NCBI RefSeq assembly: GCF_036962685.1
Contig: NZ_JBALOP010000013.1
Coordinates: forward strand, 1-64,000
DNA length: 64,000 bases
Direction: 5' to 3'
Source: Ferdinandcohnia sp036962685
GTDB taxonomy: Bacteria > Bacillota > Bacilli > Bacillales > Bacillaceae_L
Numbering within the stretch: the stretch's first letter is position 1; the number at the start of each line of letters is the position of its first letter. The translations under genes and the position numbers were made by a program. Shown piece after piece: positions 50,837-60,515 of this stretch. Below the pieces are notes generated by a model that worked only from the letters and a program-made list of their open reading frames with translations, did no database searches and was not told where the DNA came from.

Positions 50837-51718
50837 ATGAATCCTTTCCTCCTCAGTTTACTTGTTTTGGCCACTACTGCGTTAATGGGATCATCTTTTG
50901 CGGTTGGGAAAATCGGGTTGGAATATGTATCGCCACTTCTTCTGGTTGGATTACGTTTTACAATTGCAGGTATTCTGATGGCTTTATTTATAAGGAACAA
51001 ACCACATCCAAAACAACTTCTAGATTGGGTACGCATTTTTACAATCGGATTTTTTCAAACAGCAGGTGTGATGGGCTGTATCTTCTTAAGCCTACGGACG
51101 ATAACTGCAGGTGAGTCTTCTATCCTCACATTTAGCAACCCTTTACTCGTTGTTATTTTAAGTACGGTCTTTCTTGGCATTCGCTATCGTATCTTTCATT
51201 GGATTGGGGTAATCGTTGGATTCGTAGGTGTATTCATCACTCTTGGTTTTCATCTTAATCTAGAAATTGGAATCATACTAGGTTTAGGATCATCAATATC
51301 CTGGTCCATTGGTACAGTATTAATTAAAAAATGGGGCCAACGTTTTAATATTTGGGTATTAACTGCATATCAAATGCTTTTTGGTGGCATTCTTCTCCTA
51401 TTAATGAGCTTTACCCTTGAGTCACCTGCCATAACAATTACTGCTACTTCCATATTTATCATTTTATGGCTTGCAATCATGGCATCAATTGTTCAATTTG
51501 CTATATGGTTTTATTTAATTAATACTGGTGATCCTGGGAAAACTTCTGCATTCTTATTTCTTGCGCCATTCTTTGGGGTTCTTACAGGATGGGTGCTATT
51601 AAAAGAGGTTGTTGAATGGTTTGTTTATGCAGGAGCCTTGTTCATTTTTATAGGTATCTTTTTAGTAAATTGGACATTCGCAAAAAGTAAAAATATTGAG
51701 AATAGGCTTGGTGCCTAA
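50837..51718 (+). CDS. EamA (drug/metabolite) family permease
   Basis: A 293-residue protein with ten predicted helices in two EamA repeats of about 140 residues. The N-half has GSSFAVGKIGLEYVSPLLLVGLRFTIAGILM and the C-half GSSISWSIGTVLIKKWGQRFNIWVLTAYQMLFGG, the typical tandem pattern. Probable exporter of an amino acid or metabolite; substrate unknown. It has a ribosome binding site (GGGAG) and own terminator. Confidence 0.88.
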   Translation: MNPFLLSLLVLATTALMGSSFAVGKIGLEYVSPLLLVGLRFTIAGILMALFIRNKPHPKQLLDWVRIFTIGFFQTAGVMGCIFLSLRTITAGESSILTFSNPLLVVILSTVFLGIRYRIFHWIGVIVGFVGVFITLGFHLNLEIGIILGLGSSISWSIGTVLIKKWGQRFNIWVLTAYQMLFGGILLLLMSFTLESPAITITATSIFIILWLAIMASIVQFAIWFYLINTGDPGKTSAFLFLAPFFGVLTGWVLLKEVVEWFVYAGALFIFIGIFLVNWTFAKSKNIENRLGA

Positions 51719-51757
51719 AGAAACCCCAACTCCGTTAATAGGACTTGGGGTTTCTCT
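51716..51757. terminator. Bidirectional terminator
   Basis: AGAAACCCCAACTCC / GGACTTGGGGTTTCT, a stem of about 14 bp with one mismatch, between the convergent EamA and acyl-CoA ligase genes. Confidence 0.88.
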
Positions 51758-53346
51758 TAGTTAATAAATTTTTCTTTTTCCTGCCAGTATTCTTTACGCA
51801 GGTGTACTTTTTGAATTTTTCCGGATGCAGTTTTCGGTAGTTCGGTTTTAAAGGTAACCTTTGTTGGTGCTTTAAAATGCGCGAGACGGGTCCGTGAGAA
51901 TGCGATTAGCTCCTCTTCAGTTACATCATGTCCCTCTCGTTTGACTACTATCGCTTGTGGAGTCTCTCCCCATTTTTCATGAGGAATGGAAATGACCGCA
52001 ACCTCTAAAACAGCAGGATGATCGTATAAAGCGCTTTCGACCTCAATCGAAGAGATGTTTTCCCCACCACTGATAATAATGTCTTTTTTACGATCTGCGA
52101 TTTCAATATTCCCATTTACATCTATAAACGCCATATCACCAGTATGATAATAACCATTTCGAATTACTTCGTCCGTACCTTCCTTATTGTTCAAATATCC
52201 TTCCATCACTGTGTTACTGCGTACAATGACTTCACCAATTTCTTTCCCATCCTGGGCTACATCTTCACCAAATTCATTGACAACACGGACCTCTGCCCCA
52301 ATATATTCATATCCGGCTTTTGCTTTTAAGCGATATTTTTCTTCTTTTGAAACATCGTACTGTGTATCTCGAATGATAGAGGTAGTGATAAGCGGTGAGG
52401 CCTCTGTCATGCCATATACTTGGATAAATTCCCACTGAAGCTCCTCTTCAACTCGTTTTACAAATGCCGGTGGAGGTGCAGAGCCAGCAACGACAATTCG
52501 AATATCTTGTTCTTGTTTTCTAAACCCACTTGTTGCTGCATATTGCAATAAAGTATTTAGAACAGTCGGAGCCATATGCATAATCGTAACTTTATATGAA
52601 TCAATTTTTCTAAAAATCTCCTCAGGCTTTACCTTTCGCAAGCAAACCTGTGTGCTTCCATTAGCCGTGTAGTAAAAAGGTGAACCCCAGCCATTGACAT
52701 GAAACATTGGTAAAATATGAAGTAGTGTATCACGGTCTGATACACGAAGGTGATGCATGGTTGTTAATGCATGGAGGTAATTGCTGCGATGTGAGAGCAT
52801 AACACCCTTGGGTTTTCCTGTAGTTCCACTTGTATATAATAGTGTTGCAATGTCGTTTTCATCCATCTCTGCGCGTTCGATTGGAGCTTTTTCAAAACGT
52901 GAGAGCCATTCCTCATAGGACAGCGTCCATTCTGTGTCATCCTCTCGACCATGGACAATAATTTTTTCAACCGTGTTTAGTTTTTCCCGAATCGGTTCAA
53001 TGAGTCCTACAAGCTCATAGTCTACAAACAAAACCTTCGTTTCACTGTGGTTTAATATGTATTCATAATCTGATGGGATTAACCTTGTGTTTAATGGAAC
53101 AATAATGGCACCGATTTGAAAGACTCCATAAAAACCTTCAAACATTTCAGACGAGTTCGGAGCTAAATAAGCGACGCGATCTCCTTTTTTAACACCCAGA
53201 TGGCTTAATCCTCGTGAAAGCTGATTCACTCTTTCGTTTACTTCTGCATACGTAAAGCTTTTGTCATCATCAATTAAAGCCGTTTTTTCTCCATAAAGTT
53301 TGACCGCTCGATCTAAAAATTGAGATAAAAGCAAAGGAACGTACAA
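51757..53346 (-). CDS. AMP-binding acyl-CoA ligase
   Basis: A 529-residue ANL-superfamily ligase. Core motifs are TLLYTSGTTGKPKGVMLSH (about 165-185), VYGMTEASPL, GYYHTGDMAFIDVNGNIEIADRKKDIIISGGENIS and the C-terminal catalytic lysine in PKTASGKIQKVHLR. It activates a carboxylic acid to acyl-CoA, probably a fatty acid of medium or long chain as in YhfL-like enzymes. The TTG start at 53346 has AAGGGGG 8 nt upstream; a longer reading to 53424 is rejected. Confidence 0.92.
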   Translation of the reverse strand: MYVPLLLSQFLDRAVKLYGEKTALIDDDKSFTYAEVNERVNQLSRGLSHLGVKKGDRVAYLAPNSSEMFEGFYGVFQIGAIIVPLNTRLIPSDYEYILNHSETKVLFVDYELVGLIEPIREKLNTVEKIIVHGREDDTEWTLSYEEWLSRFEKAPIERAEMDENDIATLLYTSGTTGKPKGVMLSHRSNYLHALTTMHHLRVSDRDTLLHILPMFHVNGWGSPFYYTANGSTQVCLRKVKPEEIFRKIDSYKVTIMHMAPTVLNTLLQYAATSGFRKQEQDIRIVVAGSAPPPAFVKRVEEELQWEFIQVYGMTEASPLITTSIIRDTQYDVSKEEKYRLKAKAGYEYIGAEVRVVNEFGEDVAQDGKEIGEVIVRSNTVMEGYLNNKEGTDEVIRNGYYHTGDMAFIDVNGNIEIADRKKDIIISGGENISSIEVESALYDHPAVLEVAVISIPHEKWGETPQAIVVKREGHDVTEEELIAFSRTRLAHFKAPTKVTFKTELPKTASGKIQKVHLRKEYWQEKEKFIN

Positions 53347-53436
53347 ATTGTTTTCCCCCTTTTTTAGGTATAAAACGAAGCATGTAAACAACTTCATTAT
53401 AAGAAAAATTCGGAATATTTTCAAACTATTTTAAAA

Positions 53437-53467
53437 TAAAAAACCTTATCACAAAGATAAGGTTTCG
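53437..53467 (-). terminator. Terminator of the amidase gene
   Basis: AAACCTTATC / GATAAGGTTT with loop and TTTTTATTTT on the minus strand. Confidence 0.88.
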
Positions 53468-53468
53468 C

Positions 53469-54143
53469 TTAAAATCCGATTCTTGACCAATCAAATAGTT
53501 TGCCAGGGTCTGTTTTTCTACCTGGTGCATATTCATCATGTCCAATCACATGTCGCCTGTCTCGTAGAATGGATGGATTTCTTTTCAAAATATTATCGAC
53601 TAACAACTGCAATGATTGAAATTGGGCATCTGTGTACCCTGCAAGTGTAGGATCGATTTGGTTGTATACACCTTCATCGATAATCGCTGTCATCTCTTCT
53701 TTTGTTCCCATTGCGATAAGCTCAATCCCAATCGAATACTGATTCATTTTGTTTTCGTATTCAGGAAAATCAGGCAAGCTTCCTTTTCCAGCATGATAAG
53801 CCACCCTATCCTCTGGAACAAGACTATAAATTTCTCCCTCGCGATCAATCAGATAGTGTACCGAAAGGCCGTATTCCCCAAATATTGAATATACATCCTC
53901 TACATTATATGGATCCTCAGGTTTGAGTGCTGCGTTGCTAATAAAATGGATCATCACATGTGTAATTTCGTTTATGCGTTTTTCGGAATTGTCAAGAGGT
54001 AAAGGTTTATTGGTTGTAGCAATGATTTCTTCTGTGGCCATGTCTACCTCCGTAATCTCGACTTTTACTTCCTTGGCTTGTGCTGAACAGCCGAACAATA
54101 GAGTTGTAAGTGTACAGCCGATACAAATTCTCTTCCAGTCCAT
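53469..54143 (-). CDS. Lipoprotein N-acetylmuramoyl-L-alanine amidase (Amidase_2)
   Basis: A 224-residue cell-wall hydrolase. A lipoprotein signal peptide ends in LLFGC (Cys19). The type 2 amidase fold follows: MIHFISNAA (zinc His), VSIFGEYGLSVHYLIDREGEIYSLVPEDRVAYHAGKG, QYSIGIELIAMG and VIGHDEYAPGRKTDPG, with the second zinc His and catalytic Glu/His region. It cleaves the muramoyl-L-alanine bond of peptidoglycan outside the membrane. Single gene. Confidence 0.93.
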   Translation of the reverse strand: MDWKRICIGCTLTTLLFGCSAQAKEVKVEITEVDMATEEIIATTNKPLPLDNSEKRINEITHVMIHFISNAALKPEDPYNVEDVYSIFGEYGLSVHYLIDREGEIYSLVPEDRVAYHAGKGSLPDFPEYENKMNQYSIGIELIAMGTKEEMTAIIDEGVYNQIDPTLAGYTDAQFQSLQLLVDNILKRNPSILRDRRHVIGHDEYAPGRKTDPGKLFDWSRIGF

Positions 54144-54286
54144 GTTTCCTAATCTCCTGTTTCCGACTTTATCCTAGCTTTTGTAGATAATAGTACCTAT
54201 ATGTATTGCAATTGCTGGTCTCATATAGTGTTCTTCGGGATTAATTATACATTGTAATTATCAGGATGTCAGTCTAAAGTAGGAGT

Positions 54287-55093
54287 TTAGAGTTCAAATT
54301 CCCATTCGTCACGTAAAATCAAATATAGTACTAATAGCTCATTTTCTAGTTGTTCATATGTTTTACCTGCTACATCGATTCCTACCTTTGGAAACAAAAT
54401 ATCTGCAATTTGTTTCGTTCTTCTGTCTTTCACGTCATCCTTCAATTGTAAAAAACGATTGCAATAGGTTTGCAGAAGCTTCCATTCCTTGTTACCAAAT
54501 GACTTTAATGCCCATTGATCAATGGTAAGAGAATTTTTTGTCAGCCCGCGTCTTAGAATTTCCTTTTCTAGTGGGCTTTCTTTTTTCATTTTTTTCGCTC
54601 GCCTTTCATGTATGACTATGGTACCTGCAACTAAGTCACCAAGTCGCTTATGTTTAGGATGAAAGAAGACCATGATCATTCCTAAAAAATAGGATGCTGG
54701 TAAAGAATCGATGATGCGTAAAAAATTACGGATAAAGCTTGATAATAACGTAATACTATGTCCGTTTTCTTGAATTACACGAATACCTACTACTTTTTTT
54801 CCAATTGTTTTGCCCCCAGCAAAAAATTCAAACAAAAAATAATAACCCCAATTTAATACGAACAAAACAATTATGGCAATGGCAACTGGTCCAGAAAAAA
54901 ATGATTCTTCTAGCATCCAAAAATCGGAGCCTCCGTGCAAAATAAGTAAAAGGGCTAGTAAAATGAATAAACTGGTAATTGACAATATGAATGTATCAAG
55001 TAAGAAAGCAGCTGCTCGGCTTCCTACCCCTGCTAACTGAAATTGGATAGAAACAAACTCCGGTGTTTTTATATTGGTTTGTTCTTGATTCAA
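54287..55093 (-). CDS. RDD family membrane protein
   Basis: A 268-residue protein. The RDD domain covers residues 10-155: FQLAGVGSRAAAFLLDTFI, then three hydrophobic helices and FFAGGKTIGKKVVGIRVIQENGH, RIIDSLPASYFLGMIMVFFHPKHKRLGDLVAGTIVI. A soluble C-terminal tail (about 160-268) follows. RDD proteins often accompany SpoIIM, DUF58 and MoxR genes, as here. The gene is divergent from spoIIM, with the repeat-bearing intergenic region between. Confidence 0.9.
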   Translation of the reverse strand: MNQEQTNIKTPEFVSIQFQLAGVGSRAAAFLLDTFILSITSLFILLALLLILHGGSDFWMLEESFFSGPVAIAIIVLFVLNWGYYFLFEFFAGGKTIGKKVVGIRVIQENGHSITLLSSFIRNFLRIIDSLPASYFLGMIMVFFHPKHKRLGDLVAGTIVIHERRAKKMKKESPLEKEILRRGLTKNSLTIDQWALKSFGNKEWKLLQTYCNRFLQLKDDVKDRRTKQIADILFPKVGIDVAGKTYEQLENELLVLYLILRDEWEFEL

Positions 55094-55111
55094 AAAGGCC
55101 CCCCCTTTTCT

Positions 55112-55466
55112 GGCTGAATAAAGTTAAAAGCCTCCGGCTGATGCCACGATTTTTCAAAGGTAACTTTTCAGCATTAACTGGCACTAAGCCTAAGCCCTCA
55201 CAGAGGACAATGGCCAGTAAAAGCCAGATAAAGTGAACGAAGACTAAGAACGCCACGTCGTGTGGCAACGTCTTCGTGACCCACATCCTGTGGGCCTCAA
55301 CTAACAATCTGTGGATAAANNNNNNNNNNNNNNNNNNNNNNTTTCACTGTATCTCGCATAGGATCAAAGACTAAGAACGCCACTTTCTGATGTCTTCGTC
55401 TTTTTGACCCACCTCGTGTTGGCCTAAAAAAATCGGCGCAAGTACGCCATGGCGAATTTGATATAA
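55112..55466 (+). repeat. Dispersed structured repeat, copy C (expanded, contains assembly gap)
   Basis: The copy starts GAATAAAGTTAAAAGCCTCCGG and shows the two-hairpin block twice. One block (about 55237-55300) has GCCAC-GTCGT-GTGGC and CCCAC-ATCCT-GTGGG; a degenerate second block lies after the gap (about 55362-55420), with CCCAC-CTCGT-GTTGG. It ends CGGCGCAAGTACGCC, ATGGCGAATTTGAT. Between the blocks are 22 N. The orientation is toward spoIIM, about 70 nt from its start. Tandem repetition probably caused the assembly gap. Confidence 0.85.
55320..55341. other. Assembly gap (22 N)
   Basis: Twenty-two undefined bases inside repeat copy C. The true sequence and length of this intergenic region are unknown. 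Confidence 1.
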
Positions 55467-55535
55467 TTAATTGTTTCTATTTTTCTCTAAAATTACTATA
55501 ATAAGGTTACTTGTGAATTCAAGAGGTGAATCATA

Positions 55536-56516
55536 TTGAATATGAAGCAATTTGTCAAACAGCACCGAGATGAATGGAAACAGCTTGAGCAATTGATTTC
55601 CACTTTATATAAGCGTAGAAAATCCCGTACTAGTATCGAAATTAATGAGTTTCATAGACTATACCAAAAATGCACTGGACATCTTTCCTATAGTCAAACT
55701 TATTTTCCTAACGAGGAGATTACCCCTTATTTAAATGGCCTTGTCTCAAAAGCGCATAATCTTCTATATAAGGACCAGGTTTCAAGTTTCGGTCAAATCA
55801 GGTATTTTTTTAGTACGAAATTTATTGGGCTATTACTTGAACAATGGAAATTTGTTGTTATTGCTTTTGTTTTGTTTACACTAGGTGGAGTCGGTAGCTT
55901 TTTTTCAGTCCTACAGGATCCCCTCCATATGTTTTCAATTTTACCAGCAGAAATTGCCCAAGGTGTAGATCCAGACTATTTGGGTAGTCAAGATGGTGAA
56001 GTTGATTCATCCCTCATGTCAGCTAGCATTATGACAAACAATATTCAAGTTGCCATCCTCGCGTTTGCGAGCGGAATAACCTTCGGACTGTTAACAGTCT
56101 ATCTTTTAATCTATAACGGCATCATCATTGGTGCATTGGCTGGTTTGTTTTGGCATTATGGCAAGTCTTATGACTTTTGGGCATATATCGTCCCTCACGG
56201 AATGATAGAGCTCACAGCTATATTTATTGCAGGTGGTGCTGGTCTGTTAATGGGCTACAAGCTGCTGGTTCCTGGTCCGTACACCAGAGGTTATCAGCTA
56301 AAGAATCAGGCAAAACGCTCTGTTCAACTACTTTTAGGAACGATCCCGTTATTTGTCATTGCTGGTATCATCGAAGGCTTTATCACACCTGCTACGATTT
56401 CACTCGAAGCTAAATATGCTGTTGCATTCATTACGGTTATCGGCTTAATTCTTTACATTGTGACTGGGAAACTATTTTTAGTGAAAAAAGGATCTACAGC
56501 AAATTCCGATTCATAA
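55536..56516 (+). CDS. SpoIIM family (stage II sporulation protein M-like) membrane protein
   Basis: A 326-residue protein. A cytosolic helical N-terminal domain (about 1-95, with WKQLEQLISTLYKRRKS) precedes five or so transmembrane helices. Family marks include SIMTNNIQVAILAFASGITFGLLTVYLLIYNGIIIGALAG and PHGMIELTAIFIAGGAGLLMGY. Its N-terminal extension is longer than in sporulation SpoIIM and typical of the MoxR/DUF58-linked group. The TTG at 55536 has GAGGTG 7 nt upstream. The 3' end overlaps the DUF58 gene by 23 bp. Confidence 0.9.
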   Translation: MNMKQFVKQHRDEWKQLEQLISTLYKRRKSRTSIEINEFHRLYQKCTGHLSYSQTYFPNEEITPYLNGLVSKAHNLLYKDQVSSFGQIRYFFSTKFIGLLLEQWKFVVIAFVLFTLGGVGSFFSVLQDPLHMFSILPAEIAQGVDPDYLGSQDGEVDSSLMSASIMTNNIQVAILAFASGITFGLLTVYLLIYNGIIIGALAGLFWHYGKSYDFWAYIVPHGMIELTAIFIAGGAGLLMGYKLLVPGPYTRGYQLKNQAKRSVQLLLGTIPLFVIAGIIEGFITPATISLEAKYAVAFITVIGLILYIVTGKLFLVKKGSTANSDS

Positions 56517-57852
56517 TATCAATATAATAGGAAACAGCTGTGGCTGCTAATTTATCCTCTTTGGCCTCAACCATCATGAGGCCATGGTTTTCCCATTTTC
56601 GTTTTCCCCTCTTTTTCACAAGCATTTGCTGCTGTGCCATACTTTTTAGCATGGCTGTTTGAACATTTGTCGGCTTCTCATTAATTCTTTCGTTTAGTGT
56701 AGAATCTTCTACACCAATCAATAGAAAATAATGCCGCTGCCGTAATTTTCGTAAATAAACCAACGGACTTTCTTCCCGTACAAAGGTATGTACATCACTG
56801 AACAATAATAGTAGGCTCCGCTTTTTTTGCACCGTTTCTAAATAAGATAAAACAGCGCCATAATTGGATTCAACCGCATCTACCTTGAGATTATAAATCG
56901 CCTGTAAAATGGTTTGAAGATGTGCGATTCCTTTTCCGGCTGGAACATAAATCTTAACTTCCGTTGAAAAAGCCAGCATAGAAACATAGTCTCCGTTTTG
57001 AAGAGCTGCTGTGGCAACGGTCAGGGCAGATTCAATCGCTTTTTCAAGACGATTTCCCTTTTCCAACTCGGCCCCCATCATCCTGCCACAATCAATTAAT
57101 ATCGTAATAAACTTGCCATGCTCTGGTTCAAATTCATTTGTCATGACTTCATGGAGCTTTGCAGTCTGTCTCCAGTTGATAGTACGAGGATCATCACCGG
57201 GAACATAGCTTCTAATTTTTGAAAATTCACCTGTACCTTTTTGTTGTTTACGGATTTTCACACCTTCATATAATAAAAATTTCTGTGCATTCTCAAGGTA
57301 CTGCCTTGTTTCGGAGAGATCGGGTATAACTCTTATTTTGTTGTTTATGGTAAATGTGAGTTGTTTTTCCCATAAACCAAGGAAACTCTTATATCGGAAA
57401 TATAGTTTGTTAATTTGATAATCACCGCGTTCCATTGCTTCTGTTAAGTAAGTGATTCGGGTAGTCGTTTCACCAGTAATCTTTCCTTTGATCGGAAAAG
57501 CTTTGGTAAAAGAAGCTGGAATGCCATCTATGAATCGATATGAAAGACCGTATGTAGAATTGTTGGTTATTTCAATATCAACCGAAGTTGGAAGTCCTCT
57601 CTCCATTTCAGACTGTAATTTGCGTGTCGCTACTAAATGCTTTTTTCTTGGCGAAAAAAACAAATCAACCAAACTTCCAAAAAAAACAAATAGATTTAGA
57701 CCAATGATGATTCCCCATGAAAGTTCCAATAAAGATAATCCCAAAAATCCTATCGAAAGGAATAGTAAAACTAAAATCAAACGCCTTGTTGGAATGATCC
57801 CTCTATCTAGGAACAGGAACCGATCCCACAAGCTCTTCAATGATTTCGTCAA
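56494..57852 (-). CDS. DUF58 domain protein (MoxR-associated)
   Basis: A 452-residue protein: two N-terminal transmembrane helices (about 20-60), a beta-rich domain and a C-terminal vWA-like domain. The DUF58 signature IRSYVPGDDPRTINWRQTAK lies near residue 215, followed by the MIDAS-like FITILIDCGRMMG. The TTG start at 57852 has GGAGGG 8 nt upstream; a longer reading to 57876 lacks a site. The gene overlaps moxR by 50 bp. Function unknown; probably a MoxR client for envelope assembly. Confidence 0.9.
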   Translation of the reverse strand: MTKSLKSLWDRFLFLDRGIIPTRRLILVLLFLSIGFLGLSLLELSWGIIIGLNLFVFFGSLVDLFFSPRKKHLVATRKLQSEMERGLPTSVDIEITNNSTYGLSYRFIDGIPASFTKAFPIKGKITGETTTRITYLTEAMERGDYQINKLYFRYKSFLGLWEKQLTFTINNKIRVIPDLSETRQYLENAQKFLLYEGVKIRKQQKGTGEFSKIRSYVPGDDPRTINWRQTAKLHEVMTNEFEPEHGKFITILIDCGRMMGAELEKGNRLEKAIESALTVATAALQNGDYVSMLAFSTEVKIYVPAGKGIAHLQTILQAIYNLKVDAVESNYGAVLSYLETVQKKRSLLLLFSDVHTFVREESPLVYLRKLRQRHYFLLIGVEDSTLNERINEKPTNVQTAMLKSMAQQQMLVKKRGKRKWENHGLMMVEAKEDKLAATAVSYYIDIMNRNLL

Positions 57853-58732
57853 TGGTGATTCCCTCCAATTCTGCATGTGGAGATAACTGAATTCGATGCC
57901 TTAACGCAGGCTTGGAAACCATTTTCACATCATCTGGTGTGACATAATCTCGATCAGCCATAAATGCCCATGCCTGTGCCGCTTTTGAAATTGAGATGGC
58001 TGCCCTTGTACTTGCTCCAAATCGAATGGCTTCAGATTCCCTGGTTTTCCGGACAATTTGCATGATGTAATCCAGAACACCGTCACCTAAAATAACGTTT
58101 TCAATATCCTTTCGTATCGATAAAAAGGTGTTTAGATCAAGTACAATTGCTGAATCCTGATAACCAAAACTTTGTTCCACCACTTGTTTCACGACATTTT
58201 TTTCTTCATCAAAAGCTGGAAACTCAATTTGAAGTTTAAATAAAAAGCGGTCCTGTTGAGCTTCTGGTAATCGATAGGTCCCTTCAAATTCGATTGGGTT
58301 TTGTGTGGCAACAACAAAGAATATCTCAGGTAGCTTGTATGTCTCACCTTGAATCGTCACCTGTTTTTCCTCCATTGCTTCTAATAATGCTGCTTGGGTT
58401 TTAGCTGGTGTACGGTTAATTTCATCGGCTAAAAGGATATTTGTAAAAACGGGCCCTTTTAATGTTTCAAAGCTGCCTTCCTTCATGTTGTAAATCATAC
58501 TTCCTGTGATGTCGCTTGGTAATAGATCCGGTGTAAATTGGATACGGTTAAAATCCCCACCAAGTAAGGTAGCCAGAGTACGTACCATTTGTGTTTTTCC
58601 AGTTCCCGGAACACCTTCAATCAAGACATGTCCACCTGCTAGAATGGCAGAAAGTAAAAGTCGTAAATTTTTATTCTGGCCCAAAATTCGTTGTTCGTAT
58701 TTTTCAAGTAAGGATGTTAATTCTGTCCTCAT
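57803..58732 (-). CDS. MoxR family AAA+ ATPase
   Basis: A 309-residue AAA+ chaperone-like ATPase. Walker A is GVPGTGKTQM (about 38-47), Walker B LLADEINRTPAKTQAALLEAMEE, sensor 1 VATQNPIEFEGTYRLPEAQQDRF and sensor 2 in the C-terminal helical domain (TPDDVKMVSKPALRHRI). MoxR proteins remodel partner proteins such as vWA proteins; the DUF58 partner is next. The start overlaps the DUF4350 gene end by 4 bp. Confidence 0.95.
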   Translation of the reverse strand: MRTELTSLLEKYEQRILGQNKNLRLLLSAILAGGHVLIEGVPGTGKTQMVRTLATLLGGDFNRIQFTPDLLPSDITGSMIYNMKEGSFETLKGPVFTNILLADEINRTPAKTQAALLEAMEEKQVTIQGETYKLPEIFFVVATQNPIEFEGTYRLPEAQQDRFLFKLQIEFPAFDEEKNVVKQVVEQSFGYQDSAIVLDLNTFLSIRKDIENVILGDGVLDYIMQIVRKTRESEAIRFGASTRAAISISKAAQAWAFMADRDYVTPDDVKMVSKPALRHRIQLSPHAELEGITIDEIIEELVGSVPVPR

Positions 58733-59856
58733 CCTTTTTCCACCTCTTTTCGTAATTCATCTAAGTTCTTTGACCAAACCAAATAATCGTGTTTGGATAG
58801 TTTATCAGTTTTTAAGACCTTTGTTAGGTCATGTAAGAATCGTTTTACTTCACTTTCTTTCTTTCCAGACCATCTTTGAACTAACTTTCTCGTAAGGTCC
58901 GTCCACTCTCTAGAAACTCGAATTCCCCATTTCTCCTGTAGGAGCTGCTTCACATAATCAGCTTGAATATTTAATGAATCATGGTAGTAACGACCTCTTA
59001 AATACCATGCGCTCAAAGCTCGGATACCTTCATCACTAAATCGCACTGTTTCCTCTCGGGGTACAATCACTGGACCAAAACGCTTTCCTTTATACCAAAG
59101 CCAAATTAAAACGATTAATCCACCTTGCAAAAGCAAAACTAAAAACCAAGCTGGGTATAATGTTGTGACTGTTGAAGCATTTTTCAGTTTGTGAACATAT
59201 TCATCAAAATAATAAATGGATGCTTCTTCATTTTCTATCAACGATAATACAAGTGGAATATGATCATAGTCTAAAAGATGATCGTTTAAGATCCATTCTG
59301 GGGAAATTGCTGTGATTAATTCACCATCACCCATTTTTCGACTTATTGCAATGACACCAGCCTCATCCTCTAAAAGTACCCTCTCCTCTGTACTTGGAAT
59401 GATTCGATTTGTTGATTGTAACAATGCATCAAATTTCATTCCATTTTTATTATTTATTGAAGTTGTTTCCTCAAGAAAAGGGTCAATATCTGCAGGTAGG
59501 GTTTTAATATCAAACATCCCTCGAGGATTTTCTTTAAACAAAATGATTTTGTTTCCTGCCTTCATAAAATCAAGATATCCACCCACTTCTTCCTGTTCTG
59601 GTGTGAAATAAGGCTCCACCATAATTAAAATTTGATTTACATCTTGCTTGTTTAGAAGATTTGGTGCATGTGACCACCTTTTAACTTTATGCTCATCATT
59701 TAAATATGTATAAATCGCTTTTACACCGGTTGGAGAAGGAGAATCCGACACATAATGTGGATACGCTTTTGGATTGTATGATTCAATAAAATACGTTAGA
59801 AAAAGTAGGAGCGCGATCAGCCCAAATAAGGTGAACCATATTTTACGGTTTTGCAT
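58729..59856 (-). CDS. DUF4350 domain membrane protein
   Basis: A 375-residue protein with an N-terminal transmembrane helix (about 7-27), an extracytoplasmic DUF4350 domain (SDSPSPTGVKAIYTYLND near residue 39, related to GATase-like folds) and a second helix near residue 250, then a cytoplasmic helical tail. It is always found in MoxR clusters in relatives, but its role is unknown. AAAGGAG lies 6 nt before the ATG. Confidence 0.85.
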   Translation of the reverse strand: MQNRKIWFTLFGLIALLLFLTYFIESYNPKAYPHYVSDSPSPTGVKAIYTYLNDEHKVKRWSHAPNLLNKQDVNQILIMVEPYFTPEQEEVGGYLDFMKAGNKIILFKENPRGMFDIKTLPADIDPFLEETTSINNKNGMKFDALLQSTNRIIPSTEERVLLEDEAGVIAISRKMGDGELITAISPEWILNDHLLDYDHIPLVLSLIENEEASIYYFDEYVHKLKNASTVTTLYPAWFLVLLLQGGLIVLIWLWYKGKRFGPVIVPREETVRFSDEGIRALSAWYLRGRYYHDSLNIQADYVKQLLQEKWGIRVSREWTDLTRKLVQRWSGKKESEVKRFLHDLTKVLKTDKLSKHDYLVWSKNLDELRKEVEKG

Positions 59857-60499
59857 GCTGCTTCTCCTTTCCTCCTTCGGGGTGTTCTAGCCAGCCAAAA
59901 GCTTTTTCACGAAATAGGTTGTACTCAACTTTATCAATCTCATACTCCCCATATGCAACCTCATCAAACACTAATGCTAAATCATAAAACTCTTCAGCCC
60001 AGGACTGTTTCACTTTACGAAGCTCATCATAATACTCCCAGTTTGTTTTCCATAATTTAGCCTCAAGCCATTCTTTTTCATGAAAAAATAAGAGGAGTGC
60101 TAAAAATAGATGTCTAGTCGCAGGTGAATAAAGATGATTTTCTTCATGCTTTAACGCCTCTTGTAAATGCCTTTGATATGTCCAGTTTAATTCTTCAGCC
60201 GAATGAAGAGGTTTATGTTTGCTTAAGTTTGCATTTCTTTTTTTATTTCTTACTAGCAAAAAGACCGCAATACCTAAAAGCAGAAGGGCTCCAAGAATGA
60301 TAAAAACTAGCACCACTTCTGCTGTACCACTTCCCGACTCTATCGTTGGAAATAAACTTTCTAAAAAATCAGTTAGCCATTCTTTTACTTGTGCCCACCA
60401 TTTCTGAAACACGTTCCTTGATTCATCATAGTAAATTCGATATTCTTTACCGTTCAGAATTTCTTCGATCCGATCCCTTGCATTATTCGTTTGTTCCAT
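59843..60499 (-). CDS. DUF4129 domain membrane protein
   Basis: A 218-residue protein. A short N-terminal region, a transmembrane helix (about 65-87), then a cytoplasmic helical domain with EELNWTYQRHLQEALKHEENHLYSPATRHLFLALLLFFHEKEWL, the DUF4129 core. Members are fused to transglutaminase domains in other species. It overlaps the DUF4350 gene by 14 bp, implying one operon. Confidence 0.88.
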   Translation of the reverse strand: MEQTNNARDRIEEILNGKEYRIYYDESRNVFQKWWAQVKEWLTDFLESLFPTIESGSGTAEVVLVFIILGALLLLGIAVFLLVRNKKRNANLSKHKPLHSAEELNWTYQRHLQEALKHEENHLYSPATRHLFLALLLFFHEKEWLEAKLWKTNWEYYDELRKVKQSWAEEFYDLALVFDEVAYGEYEIDKVEYNLFREKAFGWLEHPEGGKEKQHAKP

Positions 60500-60515
60500 T
60501 ATTGTTCATCACCAC

